A stretch of DNA of 64,000 nucleotides. Source: Lewinellaceae bacterium (lineage in GTDB: Bacteria; Bacteroidota; Bacteroidia; Chitinophagales; Saprospiraceae). Every line of letters starts with the position of its first letter. The first letter of the stretch is position 1. This document shows, piece after piece, positions 44,137-53,376 of this stretch. The translations under genes were made by a program, and so were the position numbers. The notes beneath the pieces were generated by a model. The model worked only from the letters and a program-made list of their open reading frames with translations, was not told where the DNA came from and searched no databases. The stretch lies in contig JACJYL010000001.1 in NCBI GenBank assembly GCA_020636105.1, positions 434,001-498,000 of the forward strand, read 5' to 3'.

Positions 44137-46212
44137 ATGGAAAGCACCATGAAATTAATAAAAATTGCACTGTTAATCTGTCTGGCTTTTTTCCCTGGTC
44201 TGATGCTGATGGGGCAGACTGAAGAATCTCCAAATTTAAGAATGATTGGCCGCTATAATAATGGAAAGGTGGAGCTCAGATGGTTTCCCACCTCGGCTGC
44301 CAAATGGCGATTGGCCAATCAAAACGGATATATCCTTGAAAGAATGGAAATGACTGATACAGACTCAGGAAAAGGATGGGTGAAATTGACAAAAGATGCC
44401 ATTAAACCCATGAGTATGGATCAGTGGAATAACTCGATGGACATGACCAATAAATATGTGCAGGCCACGGCAAGAGCCATCCATGAAAAACCTGAACCTC
44501 CCAGGCAAAATGCTGAAATTGAAAAGTGGCTGGATTATCAAAACCAGGAAACAGGTCTATATACTTTTGTGGTGCTGTCCACCAATATTGAGCCCGAGGC
44601 GGCTCTTGGCGCTGCCATGCGTTTTGAGGATCAAAATATAACTTCAGGCCATCCTTATGCTTATCGTTTAACGATCAATGAAACCCGAAATCCCACCGCC
44701 CAGGATACTGCATTGGTGATTTTAGAGGATACCAGAACGTCCTATGTCCCACCATCTGTTTATGGACTTCGCCTGGAGGAACACGAACAAACCCTTAAAT
44801 TATTCTGGGAGGCTGAGAACAATGACCGCCTTTTTGGTTTATACCATATAGAGCGATCCACAGACAAGCAAAATTTTAAACGTGTAACAGACTTACCCAT
44901 TTATCTTGGAGCAAAAGATGCTACCGAGCACATTTTTATTGATTCTGTGGAGAATTACCAAAGGTATTCCTACCGGGTCATTGGCATCACCCCTTTTGGT
45001 GATGAAGGGAAAACTTCTGAAGTTGTTGAAGGTATGGCCCGGGATTTTTCTCCTGCCGTGGGAGCAACAGAGATTAAAGCAAAAGGAAACAGGCAGGCAG
45101 TTGACGTGACCTGGAACCTGTTGGTGAAATCGCCAGATCTTTCTGGTTTTTACATTGGCAGGGGGCCAAATGCCAATGGACCGTTCGCCTATATTAATGA
45201 AAAATTATTATCTCCTAACGCTCGCTCTTTTAAAGATGAGAGCCCACGGGCAAATGAACCTTTTTATATTGTTCATGCAGTGGATACGGCCGGTAATGTC
45301 AGCCCTGCCTTCGCGGCCATGGCCAGTGTTTTTGATGACGAACCCCCTTCAGCCCCGGTTGGACTTTATGGAGAAATAGATACATTGGGATTAGTGACTA
45401 TTCAGTGGAAAGAAAACAGAGAGTCCGATTTAATGGGCTATCACGTATTTACCGCGAATGGTAAAAATGATGTTTACAGACCATTGACCAGTCGGCCTGT
45501 CCACAGTGCTTCAATCAGGGATACGGTCAATATGAAAAACCTGGATAAGGAGGTTTATTATAAGATCACCGCGCTTGATTATAACAATAATCCTTCAGGG
45601 TACTCGGATGTATTGGTATTAAAAAGACCAGATATCATTCCTCCTGTTGCACCCTCCATTTACAAATATGAAGTTGGAGAGGGGACCGTGAACCTCATCT
45701 GGCATAACAGCCCTTCTGACGATGTTAGTCGACACAAATTGATCCGAAAAAAAGAAGCTGCAAGGGAGTCTGTCGAATTGGTTAGCTTTGAAAACAAAGA
45801 GCTAACGTCTTTTGGCGATAAAGGATTGGAAGCTGGATCGTCTTATCAATACACCCTCATCGCTATGGATGAAGCAGGAAACCAAACGACCTCTGTTCCT
45901 TTATTGGTCACCGTTTATGACAAGGGAGTCCGGCCAGCTGTCCAACAATTTACCGCTGAAATGGATAAGGAAACCAAAACCGTTAGCCTCAGCTGGGTCT
46001 ATGATCAGCCTTCCAATGATTACAGGTTTGTCATTTTTAAAGGCAAGAACGAAGAACCATTAAAAAGTTTTAAGTCCACAGGTGCGGATCGGACCACTTT
46101 TCAAGATTTAATACTTTCAGAGGGAATATATAAATATGCCATTAAGGTTATTTATCCTGACGGCGGCGAGTCCGGACTAAGTGAAACAGTTCAATTAATG
46201 GTAGGGAGATAG
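44137..46212 (+). CDS. Secreted protein with five fibronectin-III-like domains
   Basis: A 691-residue protein starting at ATG 44137, one base after the previous stop (MKLIKIALL at 44149 is an alternative). A signal peptide ends near MLMGQ. After an N-terminal beta domain (about 25-205), five Fn3-like units of about 90 residues follow, recognisable by the pattern L.W......G.Y.I.R.......Y.Y.V.A.D..GN.S, for example VTIQWKENRESDLMGYHVF and YYKITALDYNNNPS. No catalytic motif or sorting domain is seen. Probably a partner of the large protein upstream and the barrel downstream. Confidence 0.82.
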   Translation: MESTMKLIKIALLICLAFFPGLMLMGQTEESPNLRMIGRYNNGKVELRWFPTSAAKWRLANQNGYILERMEMTDTDSGKGWVKLTKDAIKPMSMDQWNNSMDMTNKYVQATARAIHEKPEPPRQNAEIEKWLDYQNQETGLYTFVVLSTNIEPEAALGAAMRFEDQNITSGHPYAYRLTINETRNPTAQDTALVILEDTRTSYVPPSVYGLRLEEHEQTLKLFWEAENNDRLFGLYHIERSTDKQNFKRVTDLPIYLGAKDATEHIFIDSVENYQRYSYRVIGITPFGDEGKTSEVVEGMARDFSPAVGATEIKAKGNRQAVDVTWNLLVKSPDLSGFYIGRGPNANGPFAYINEKLLSPNARSFKDESPRANEPFYIVHAVDTAGNVSPAFAAMASVFDDEPPSAPVGLYGEIDTLGLVTIQWKENRESDLMGYHVFTANGKNDVYRPLTSRPVHSASIRDTVNMKNLDKEVYYKITALDYNNNPSGYSDVLVLKRPDIIPPVAPSIYKYEVGEGTVNLIWHNSPSDDVSRHKLIRKKEAARESVELVSFENKELTSFGDKGLEAGSSYQYTLIAMDEAGNQTTSVPLLVTVYDKGVRPAVQQFTAEMDKETKTVSLSWVYDQPSNDYRFVIFKGKNEEPLKSFKSTGADRTTFQDLILSEGIYKYAIKVIYPDGGESGLSETVQLMVGR

Positions 46213-46238
46213 ACTTCCGAATAATAATATACATCCTA

Positions 46239-47945
46239 ATGAATAAAATATCCCGTTTTTTCATAATTCTGCTCTGCTCAATGGGCTCTTTAAATGCCCA
46301 GGACATTGAGGGGTTGAATCAGGCAACACCCTTTGCATGGTCCGGAGCCCTCGCTGTTCAAACAGGATTTTACCAAGCTAACGGAATTGGAGATCGCTCG
46401 CCGAGTTCTATCTGGAGCTTAAGCAGTAATATGAATTTCACTTTGTATGATCAACTGAATTTGCCTTTTTCATTTACGGTGGGGCGTTATGGCACCCAGT
46501 CCAGTTATCCTACTTTTGGTCAGGTTGGGCTCAGTCCCAGTTACAAATGGGCGACCCTGCATTTGGGACACCGAAATATGACTTTTTCTCCTTACACTCT
46601 TGCCGGGCATACCTTTTTGGGAACAGGTATAGAGATCACCCCCGGAAAATTTCGATTTTCGGCCATGTATGGAAAATTGCGCAATGCAGCTGAAGTAGAT
46701 ACCACCTATTCTTATGTTCAGCCATCTTTCAAGCGGTTGGGTTATGGTTTTAAAATCGGGGTGGGCAATGAAGAACAATATGTGGATTTAATACTCTTTA
46801 AGGCAAAAGATGATGCGCAATCGCTGGTGGAGTCCCAGGAATCGATCACTCCTGCAGAGAATTTGGTTTTAGGGGTAAGTGCTCAGTTTTCGTTGTTTAA
46901 AAGGGTATTTGTGCATTATGACGTAGCGGGTAGTATTTTCACCAGAGATATGAATTCGTTAGCCATTTTCATTGAGGATACTCCAAAGGTTTATGAAACC
47001 TTTTTGAGTAATAATTTCTTTGAAGCCAAAGCATCAACCCGAACCAACCTGGCCAATAAAGTCAGTATCAATTATCAACATCCAAAGGCTTTTAACATAA
47101 GATTTGAATATGAACGCATTGATCCTCAATACGAAACCATGGGAGCCTATTTTTTTGCCAATGATCTTGAGCGTCTCACCCTGGGGTCTTCGATGAATCT
47201 TTTTAAGAATAAGGTAAGCCTCCGGGGAAGTTATGGTATTCAGCGGAATAACCTCCTTAAAAATCGGCTCGAAACCACCCAAAAAAACATAGGTTCTGCG
47301 AATCTAGATATCCATCCCAATGCCCAATTTGGCATGAATGTGAATTATTCCAACTATTCGATTTACCAGGAAGCAGGCAGGTTTGATCTCAATGATACCG
47401 TTGCTTTCAATCTGGCCACCACCACAGTAGGCATTGTTCCCCGACTAAACATTCAGCGAGCTAATATTATCCACAGTTTTTTTATCAACGCCAATTATCA
47501 GAAGAGTAACCAGGACAACGATCTGTTTTTTGGAAAAAATCAGGATTTTGAATCCCAAATGGCTTCCTTAAATTATACCCTAGTTTTGCTAACTTCTCAA
47601 TTTACCCTCAATACTGCGATCAATTATCATGCTTTTTCTGTTGCCGGTACGACTACAGAACTCCTGGGGGGGACTCTAGGAGTAAATTTGTCGTTCCTTG
47701 AAGGGAAATGGACCCTGGGGCTTTCAAATTCCCTGAATGCACGGCATTTGAATGGAGTAGGGGATGGCAATACGTTCAATGCCAATCTGGCGATTAATTT
47801 CAGACCATCAAGTGCCCATTCATTAGGGCTGAATGTAGGGTGGCTTAATAATTTTTTAACTGCGTCAAATGATTTTTCAGAAATCAGGGGAGGACTGGTT
47901 TATTCCTACCTCATTGGCCCTGCCGGCAAAAAAACACCGAGGTAA
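46239..47945 (+). CDS. Outer-membrane beta-barrel protein
   Basis: A 568-residue protein with a signal peptide ending LNAQ. The mature part has amphipathic strands throughout (LHLGHRNMTFSPYTLAGHTF, GFKIGVG, VSLRGSYGIQRNN, FEYERIDPQYETMG, NLAINFRPSS) and ends with GLVYSYLIGPAGKKTPR. This is a large barrel of perhaps 24 or more strands. It follows the Fn3 protein by 26 nt. A role as an outer-membrane anchor or exporter of the upstream surface proteins is inference. No TonB or plug domain is visible. Confidence 0.8.
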   Translation: MNKISRFFIILLCSMGSLNAQDIEGLNQATPFAWSGALAVQTGFYQANGIGDRSPSSIWSLSSNMNFTLYDQLNLPFSFTVGRYGTQSSYPTFGQVGLSPSYKWATLHLGHRNMTFSPYTLAGHTFLGTGIEITPGKFRFSAMYGKLRNAAEVDTTYSYVQPSFKRLGYGFKIGVGNEEQYVDLILFKAKDDAQSLVESQESITPAENLVLGVSAQFSLFKRVFVHYDVAGSIFTRDMNSLAIFIEDTPKVYETFLSNNFFEAKASTRTNLANKVSINYQHPKAFNIRFEYERIDPQYETMGAYFFANDLERLTLGSSMNLFKNKVSLRGSYGIQRNNLLKNRLETTQKNIGSANLDIHPNAQFGMNVNYSNYSIYQEAGRFDLNDTVAFNLATTTVGIVPRLNIQRANIIHSFFINANYQKSNQDNDLFFGKNQDFESQMASLNYTLVLLTSQFTLNTAINYHAFSVAGTTTELLGGTLGVNLSFLEGKWTLGLSNSLNARHLNGVGDGNTFNANLAINFRPSSAHSLGLNVGWLNNFLTASNDFSEIRGGLVYSYLIGPAGKKTPR

Positions 47946-48050
47946 ATTTTTCCAAGTATTAAAAAGTATTAAAAAACGTCAATTTCAGGTTAGGATGTTT
48001 AGCCGTCGTCCAGTATTTTCGTACCTTAAATGGGCAAAACAACGAAATAC

Positions 48051-48746
48051 ATGAAAATCACTCCGCATATCCTACTCGTGGACGACGATTTTAATTTTAG
48101 TGAAATTACTCGCGAATACCTTGACGCTAAAGGGTGTAAGACGGTATTGAAACACAATGCTGACTCGGGGTTGTTGGCCTTTAAGCATGAGCATTTTGAT
48201 CTTTGCGTCCTGGATGTTAAAATGCCAATGAAAAACGGTTTTGAGCTGGCAGAGGAGATACGGGCCCTGGATGGCCTTGTCCCCATCATTTTTTTGACCG
48301 GACAAACCCACAAGGAAGACAGAATAAAAGGGTTAAAACTAGGGGCTGATGATTACGTTACCAAGCCGTTCAGTATGGAAGAACTATATTTACGCATCAG
48401 GAATATTTTGAAACGCACGCAATTTCATAGTGAAGGAAAACAGGAAATGGAAAGGTACCAGATTGGCCAATTTAGCTTTGATGCAACCTCCAGGCAACTG
48501 TTTTTTTTAGAAGAAACAATCAGACTTACTGCCATTGAGGCCAGCCTATTAAAAATGTTCTGTGACAATGAGAACGGACTGCTGGAGCGCAACCTTGCTT
48601 TAAAAAGAATTTGGGGTGATGATGACCTGGTTCGAGGACGTAGCCTCAATGTCTATGTTTCAAAATTGCGTTCATTTCTGAAAAGGGATAAAACCATTGA
48701 AATCCTAAATGTCCATGGAATTGGATACAAAATGGTAGTCATGTAA
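48051..48746 (+). CDS. OmpR-family response regulator
   Basis: A 231-residue transcription regulator from the ATG at 48051; an ATG at 48030 lies right behind a TACCTTAA promoter-like element and is less likely. Receiver: acidic pocket DDD at 11-13, phosphoacceptor Asp55 (LDVKMPMKNG), Thr (FLTG), Lys (TKPFS). C-terminal winged helix (about 135-230) with RQLFFLEETIRLTAIEASLLKMF and VYVSKLRSFLKRD. No kinase is in the same direction; the convergent Hpt and hybrid kinase are the likely phosphate source. Confidence 0.92.
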   Translation: MKITPHILLVDDDFNFSEITREYLDAKGCKTVLKHNADSGLLAFKHEHFDLCVLDVKMPMKNGFELAEEIRALDGLVPIIFLTGQTHKEDRIKGLKLGADDYVTKPFSMEELYLRIRNILKRTQFHSEGKQEMERYQIGQFSFDATSRQLFFLEETIRLTAIEASLLKMFCDNENGLLERNLALKRIWGDDDLVRGRSLNVYVSKLRSFLKRDKTIEILNVHGIGYKMVVM

Positions 48747-48789
48747 GTTGTCTTTTTTACATTACTATGTTGCATTCCCAAATAAATCT

Positions 48790-49104
48790 TCAAATCGTTT
48801 CGATTACCTCCTGAAGCATTTTTGATAAATCAAATAAATAGATGGGAATGCTGTCCAGATCATCTTTTTCGTCCGCGCATATTTCCAAATCTGAAGCAAC
48901 AGAGGCGATCTCGATTAAATCCAGGTATTTGGCTTGGCTCTTAATGCCATGCGCAATAATCGAGATGTTTTCCCAGTCTGATTGATCCATGGCCTCTAAA
49001 AGAAGATCTAGCTGTTTCGGCATCTCTGTCTTGAACATTTCTAAAAATTTATGTACAAGTTTATCATCATTACCCAATAGAGACCTTAATTTTTCTACAT
49101 TCAT
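48790..49104 (-). CDS. Histidine phosphotransfer (Hpt) domain protein
   Basis: A 104-residue four-helix protein. His52 in IIAHGIKSQAKYL is the phosphorylated residue of the HxxKS/G motif. It starts 4 nt inside the end of the hybrid kinase gene (ATGA overlap), so it is translated with the kinase and should pass phosphate from its receiver to a regulator, most simply the OmpR-type protein whose gene converges on it. Confidence 0.92.
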   Translation of the reverse strand: MNVEKLRSLLGNDDKLVHKFLEMFKTEMPKQLDLLLEAMDQSDWENISIIAHGIKSQAKYLDLIEIASVASDLEICADEKDDLDSIPIYLFDLSKMLQEVIETI

Positions 49105-52100
49105 TCCGTTCCTTTCTTTAGGTATTTGACTATTTTGTCCAATAACTCATCACTATTTATAGGTTTGCTGATATAATCATTCATCCCGGCCAATTTACAA
49201 CTTTCAAGTTGTTCCGGAATGGCATTGGCTGTAACAGCAAGGATGGGTATGGCACGTTTTTCCTTGTTTTCATGTTTTCTGATCAATTGGGTAGCTTCCA
49301 ATCCATCCATCACGGGCATTTTGACATCCATCAATACCAGATCATAATTTTTTATACTAATCTTTTCCAGGGCTACCTTGCCATTATCGGCTAAATCGAT
49401 TTGCGCATTTGGAAAAGATTTTTTTAATAATTCAACCGTCAGCATCTGGTTGAAGAGCGTATCTTCTGCAATGAGAAACTTGAATGGGTCGGTAATAATT
49501 GAGGTAGCAGGCTGGTTTTTATCGGATTGCTCCCCTGTCACATCAAGGGCAAATAACAAGGTGAAATAAAAAATTGAACCATTCCCTTCTTCACTTTCTA
49601 CCCAGAGAGTGCCTCCTTGATCTTCTACCAACTGCCGCGAAATGGACAATCCAAGTCCAGCCCCTTGAATAATTACTGATTGTTCATTTTGAATTTGCCT
49701 GAAACTTTCAAAAATTTTCTCATGGTTCTCTTTTTTTATGCCTATCCCGGAATCTTTCACGCAGAAAAGAATTGTCACCCCGTTTTTGGATGTTTCTTTT
49801 ACAGAAACAGAAAGCCTAACCCTTCCTTTTTCTGTGAATTTAAAGGCATTTCCTAATAGATTCATCAGAATTTGGTTGAGTCTTGTTGCGTCACCAATAA
49901 GGCGCCGAGGAACGTCCGGGCCTATTACGATATCAAAGTCAAGTTTTTTTTCAATAGCCCGAAAAGAAAAAATATGATGCAATTGGTTCAGTATTATATC
50001 CAACTCAAATCCTCTGTTCTGGTAAGAATAATGTCCTGATTCTATTTTCGATTGGTCAAGAATGTCGTTGATGATTACCAGCAGATTCTCCGCCGATTGC
50101 TGAACGATCTTAGCATATTCATTTTGTTTTTCATTCAGATTTGTATCCAGGATCAGCTTACTCATGCCTACAATGGCATTCATGGGAGTCCTTATTTCAT
50201 GGCTCATATTGGCAAGGAACCTAGTTTTATATAAGGCAGAATTCTCGGCCGCTTTTTTGGCTTCTGCCAGTTTTTGCGTGTGTTGTCTGCTGCGGTAAAC
50301 CATATAAGCGATACTGCTCAAAACCAGACAAATCAGGGTGTAAAACCAGTTGGATTGCCAATAAGGGGGTCTGATAAAAAGCTTAACGCTTAATGGGATG
50401 TCGGCCCAGATACCGTCCGAATTGGCGCTAAGTACTTTAAAGGTATATTCGCCAGATCTCAAATTGGTATATGTCGCATCTTTCTTTTGCCCGACGTTTC
50501 TCCAATCTTTATCAAAGCCTTCAAGCATAATCCGAAATTGATTCCTTTGAGGCTTGTAAAAGTGTAGTGCCGAATATTCAAAAGTAATGACTTTGTCGTT
50601 CGCCGTAAGAAAAATGGTATCAACAAACTCTTCCGCTTCGCCAAAATTAACGGCTTCATTATTTATTTTAAAACCCGTTAAAACCGCCCTTGGTGCAACC
50701 AGATCCAGCTTGATACTATCAGGATGAAAAGTTAATATTCCCTTGATGGCGCTGAAAAATATTCGCCCGTCTTTTCCTTTGTAACCTCCACCATTGGTAA
50801 AACCATGTGTTTTTTCCATGCAATAATAGCTATGGAAATTTCGGGTTTTCGGTTCGAATATCGATATGCCATTATTGTCGGCGATCCATACATTGCCTTT
50901 GTCATCCGTTTCCATGGCAGCAATGCCGTATTGGAACAAACTATCGCTTTGAGGGTAATTGAAAAAATGTTGAGCGCCGTTTTTTAGGAAACTCAACCCA
51001 TCTTGAGTGCTTACCCAAAGCCCCTCGGTTGTTATAGACATATTCGTAACCAAACCTGGTAAAATAGTTAGCGAATCTGAGGGATTATTTGTAAGATAAT
51101 GAAATTGTTCGTTCCGTTTATCGAATTTAGCCAATCCACCACTGTTGAGCGCTATCCAAAGATTCCCGCTGGCGTCTTCCAAAAAATGACCTAACCCATC
51201 AGTTGATATACCCTGGTTAAAGCCATCATGTGTGAACCACTGTCCGGAGGCGGTTTTTTTATTGTACCGGAAGAGCCCTCTTTGTGAAGTATACCAAATG
51301 AGGTCTGAATTTTGGTTATCTCCCAAAACATAAGGATAATCGTTATAATTTTGCTGTCCTAAATCGATAAAATCATGCAATTGACCTTTGGGGCTATTGA
51401 ATACATAAAGGCCATAGTTTCTCATGGCCAACCACAATTTATTCTGCTCATCAAGATAAAAAAAGCGAATACCGGAATATTGATTTTCATTTATGGGAGG
51501 GGCTATAAATGACTCCGGTGCAGCGTTTAAGTTTTTCCTGTAGAATACACCTCTCATGGTATTGGTCCAGATACCGCCGTTTCTGTCTTCATTGATTCGG
51601 AGGATGTAATTTTGTAAACTTTCGGAGCCAGGATTGTTTTGGTAAAGATGAAATTTTTCAGCTTTCAGATTGGTTTTATTGATCCCATTGAAAGTGCCGA
51701 TCCAGAGATTTGCAAACCTGTCAGTGGCCAAAGAATAAGTTGAATTGACGATGAGACCATCGTAATCGAGCGGGTTACGTGAATAACGCCTATGTACCTG
51801 ATGACCAGCCAAGTCCCAACTGATCAAGCCTTCATTTAATGAGCCAATCATCAGAAATCCTTTCGGATATTCCACAATAGCTGAATAAGTATCATTTCGA
51901 ATGTCCTTGGGCAAATCGAGTTGAAAAACTTTTTGTTCATTCGGTTTATAAATCCAGATCCCCTGGTCCTTAGTCGTAATCCAGATATCTCCCTGGCGAT
52001 CTTCCCATGTGGAATTCAGGTCTACCGGACCGTCATGCACTTGTTTTATGTTGAGAAATTGGACTTTTTCAATAGAAACGTTTTTTGAATCTATTTTATA

Positions 52101-52685
52101 TAGACCATTACTGGAAGTTACCCAAATATTATTCCGGCTGTCTTCCATAAATTTCGGGGAATATCTTCCTCCAAGAAAGGATGGAGTATCCAACCTGATA
52201 AAAGACTGTTTGGATTCATCAAACAGACAAATTCCTTCAATGGTTCCTATCCAAATTCGATTTTGAGAATCTTCAAAAATATCGCGAACACCATTGTGAA
52301 TTAAACTGGTTTGATTTTCAATGACATGATAAAATCGCTGAAATTGTTGGGTGCGGCGATCCATTAAGTTAAGTCCGTTTCCGGTTCCAATCCAAAATCG
52401 CCTCTTACTATCTTCGAGTCCAGCGAAAACCCAGGAGGAGGAAAGGCTGGTGCTGTCCTTTTTATTGTTTTTAAAAAATTTAAGCTGATTCCCGTCGTAT
52501 TTTACCAATCCTTCATTGGTGCAAAACCACATGAACCCTTCCGAATCTTCAAAAATATCAAAGATATGCTCCAGTTGGAGTCCGTTCTCCTTTTCGAGGC
52601 GGTCGAAATGTACCTTCTCTTGTGACATAAGCTTTATACACAGGAAAAGAACAAAAAAAAGCAATAGATATTTTTTAAACCCCAA
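49101..52685 (-). CDS. Hybrid sensor histidine kinase with periplasmic propeller domain
   Basis: An 1194-residue hybrid kinase: signal peptide (about 4-20), two-component propeller blades (about 25-690), Y_Y_Y domain (about 700-770), one span (about 783-803), HisKA with FLANMSHEIRTPMNAI (His829), HATPase with NGSIFYFTL and GAGLGLSISRQL, and a receiver with DLVLMDVKMPVMDG (Asp1120). Unlike classical HTCS proteins it has no C-terminal AraC DNA-binding domain, which agrees with the separate Hpt and OmpR genes. A TAG stop two codons upstream leaves TTG at 52685 as the only start before the signal peptide. The ligand is unknown. Confidence 0.93.
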   Translation of the reverse strand: MGFKKYLLLFFVLFLCIKLMSQEKVHFDRLEKENGLQLEHIFDIFEDSEGFMWFCTNEGLVKYDGNQLKFFKNNKKDSTSLSSSWVFAGLEDSKRRFWIGTGNGLNLMDRRTQQFQRFYHVIENQTSLIHNGVRDIFEDSQNRIWIGTIEGICLFDESKQSFIRLDTPSFLGGRYSPKFMEDSRNNIWVTSSNGLYKIDSKNVSIEKVQFLNIKQVHDGPVDLNSTWEDRQGDIWITTKDQGIWIYKPNEQKVFQLDLPKDIRNDTYSAIVEYPKGFLMIGSLNEGLISWDLAGHQVHRRYSRNPLDYDGLIVNSTYSLATDRFANLWIGTFNGINKTNLKAEKFHLYQNNPGSESLQNYILRINEDRNGGIWTNTMRGVFYRKNLNAAPESFIAPPINENQYSGIRFFYLDEQNKLWLAMRNYGLYVFNSPKGQLHDFIDLGQQNYNDYPYVLGDNQNSDLIWYTSQRGLFRYNKKTASGQWFTHDGFNQGISTDGLGHFLEDASGNLWIALNSGGLAKFDKRNEQFHYLTNNPSDSLTILPGLVTNMSITTEGLWVSTQDGLSFLKNGAQHFFNYPQSDSLFQYGIAAMETDDKGNVWIADNNGISIFEPKTRNFHSYYCMEKTHGFTNGGGYKGKDGRIFFSAIKGILTFHPDSIKLDLVAPRAVLTGFKINNEAVNFGEAEEFVDTIFLTANDKVITFEYSALHFYKPQRNQFRIMLEGFDKDWRNVGQKKDATYTNLRSGEYTFKVLSANSDGIWADIPLSVKLFIRPPYWQSNWFYTLICLVLSSIAYMVYRSRQHTQKLAEAKKAAENSALYKTRFLANMSHEIRTPMNAIVGMSKLILDTNLNEKQNEYAKIVQQSAENLLVIINDILDQSKIESGHYSYQNRGFELDIILNQLHHIFSFRAIEKKLDFDIVIGPDVPRRLIGDATRLNQILMNLLGNAFKFTEKGRVRLSVSVKETSKNGVTILFCVKDSGIGIKKENHEKIFESFRQIQNEQSVIIQGAGLGLSISRQLVEDQGGTLWVESEEGNGSIFYFTLLFALDVTGEQSDKNQPATSIITDPFKFLIAEDTLFNQMLTVELLKKSFPNAQIDLADNGKVALEKISIKNYDLVLMDVKMPVMDGLEATQLIRKHENKEKRAIPILAVTANAIPEQLESCKLAGMNDYISKPINSDELLDKIVKYLKKGTE

Positions 52686-52836
52686 AAGTTCCTAATTCTT
52701 GAATTAATTAATTAATTAAGCAACTTAGCAATTTTTACTTAAAACAAAGTGCCTGTCAAACTAAATCAAAGAATTTTTAATACTTTTTTACCTTTTAAAC
52801 TATCTTCATTGTCTTAAATAAATTTAATGCAAAAAT

Positions 52837-53265
52837 ATGAACCTCAATCCCTTTCATCTCGCTGTTCCGGTTCGTGACCTTGAAGAAGCACGATCTTTTT
52901 ATGGTCAATTATTGGGCTGTGAAGAAGGCCGCAGCTCAGACAGCTGGATCGATTTTAATTTTTTCGGACACCAGTTTGTCGTCCATTTGAATAGAACTTT
53001 GGGCAAAGACGGCTCTAATGCCTCCATCCATAACCCTGTTGATGGTCACGGCGTTCCTGTGCCACATTTTGGTATTGTGCTGACGATGAAAGATTGGGAA
53101 AAACTTGCTGAATCAATGCGCGGCAAGGTGGAATTTGTGATAGAACCTTATATCCGGTTCAAAGGGCAGGTAGGGGAGCAGGCCACCATGTTTTTTTATG
53201 ATCCCTCCGGCAATGCTTTGGAGTTTAAAGCCTTTAAGGATATCAATCAACTGTTCGCCAAATAA
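52837..53265 (+). CDS. VOC/glyoxalase superfamily protein
   Basis: A 142-residue protein of the vicinal-oxygen-chelate fold, small metal-dependent enzymes such as glyoxalases, dioxygenases and antibiotic-resistance proteins. FHLAVPVRDLEEARSFYGQLLGC and later FYDPSGNALEFKAFK are the fold's beta-alpha-beta-beta-beta signatures, with His8 and the Glu in ALEFK as metal ligands. Substrate unknown. Confidence 0.9.
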   Translation: MNLNPFHLAVPVRDLEEARSFYGQLLGCEEGRSSDSWIDFNFFGHQFVVHLNRTLGKDGSNASIHNPVDGHGVPVPHFGIVLTMKDWEKLAESMRGKVEFVIEPYIRFKGQVGEQATMFFYDPSGNALEFKAFKDINQLFAK

Positions 53266-53271
53266 AAAAGA

Positions 53272-53366
53272 AGAGGCTGTTTACTTTATGTGTGGTAAAA
53301 GAATCCGTTTTGCAGGTTCTATCCGTTTGCGTCGAAATCAACACCAACACTTATGAAACAGCCTCT
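53272..53366. repeat. 95-nt inverted-repeat element, bidirectional terminator or MITE-like
   Basis: AGAGGCTGTTT (53272-53282) and its complement AAACAGCCTCT (53356-53366) flank 73 nt; similarity extends outward (AAAAG-A and T-CTTTT). T-rich sequence follows on the right and A-rich on the left, suitable for terminating both neighbouring convergent genes. The length and repeat ends also suit a small non-autonomous transposable element. Confidence 0.55.
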
Positions 53367-53376
53367 CCTTTTATTT

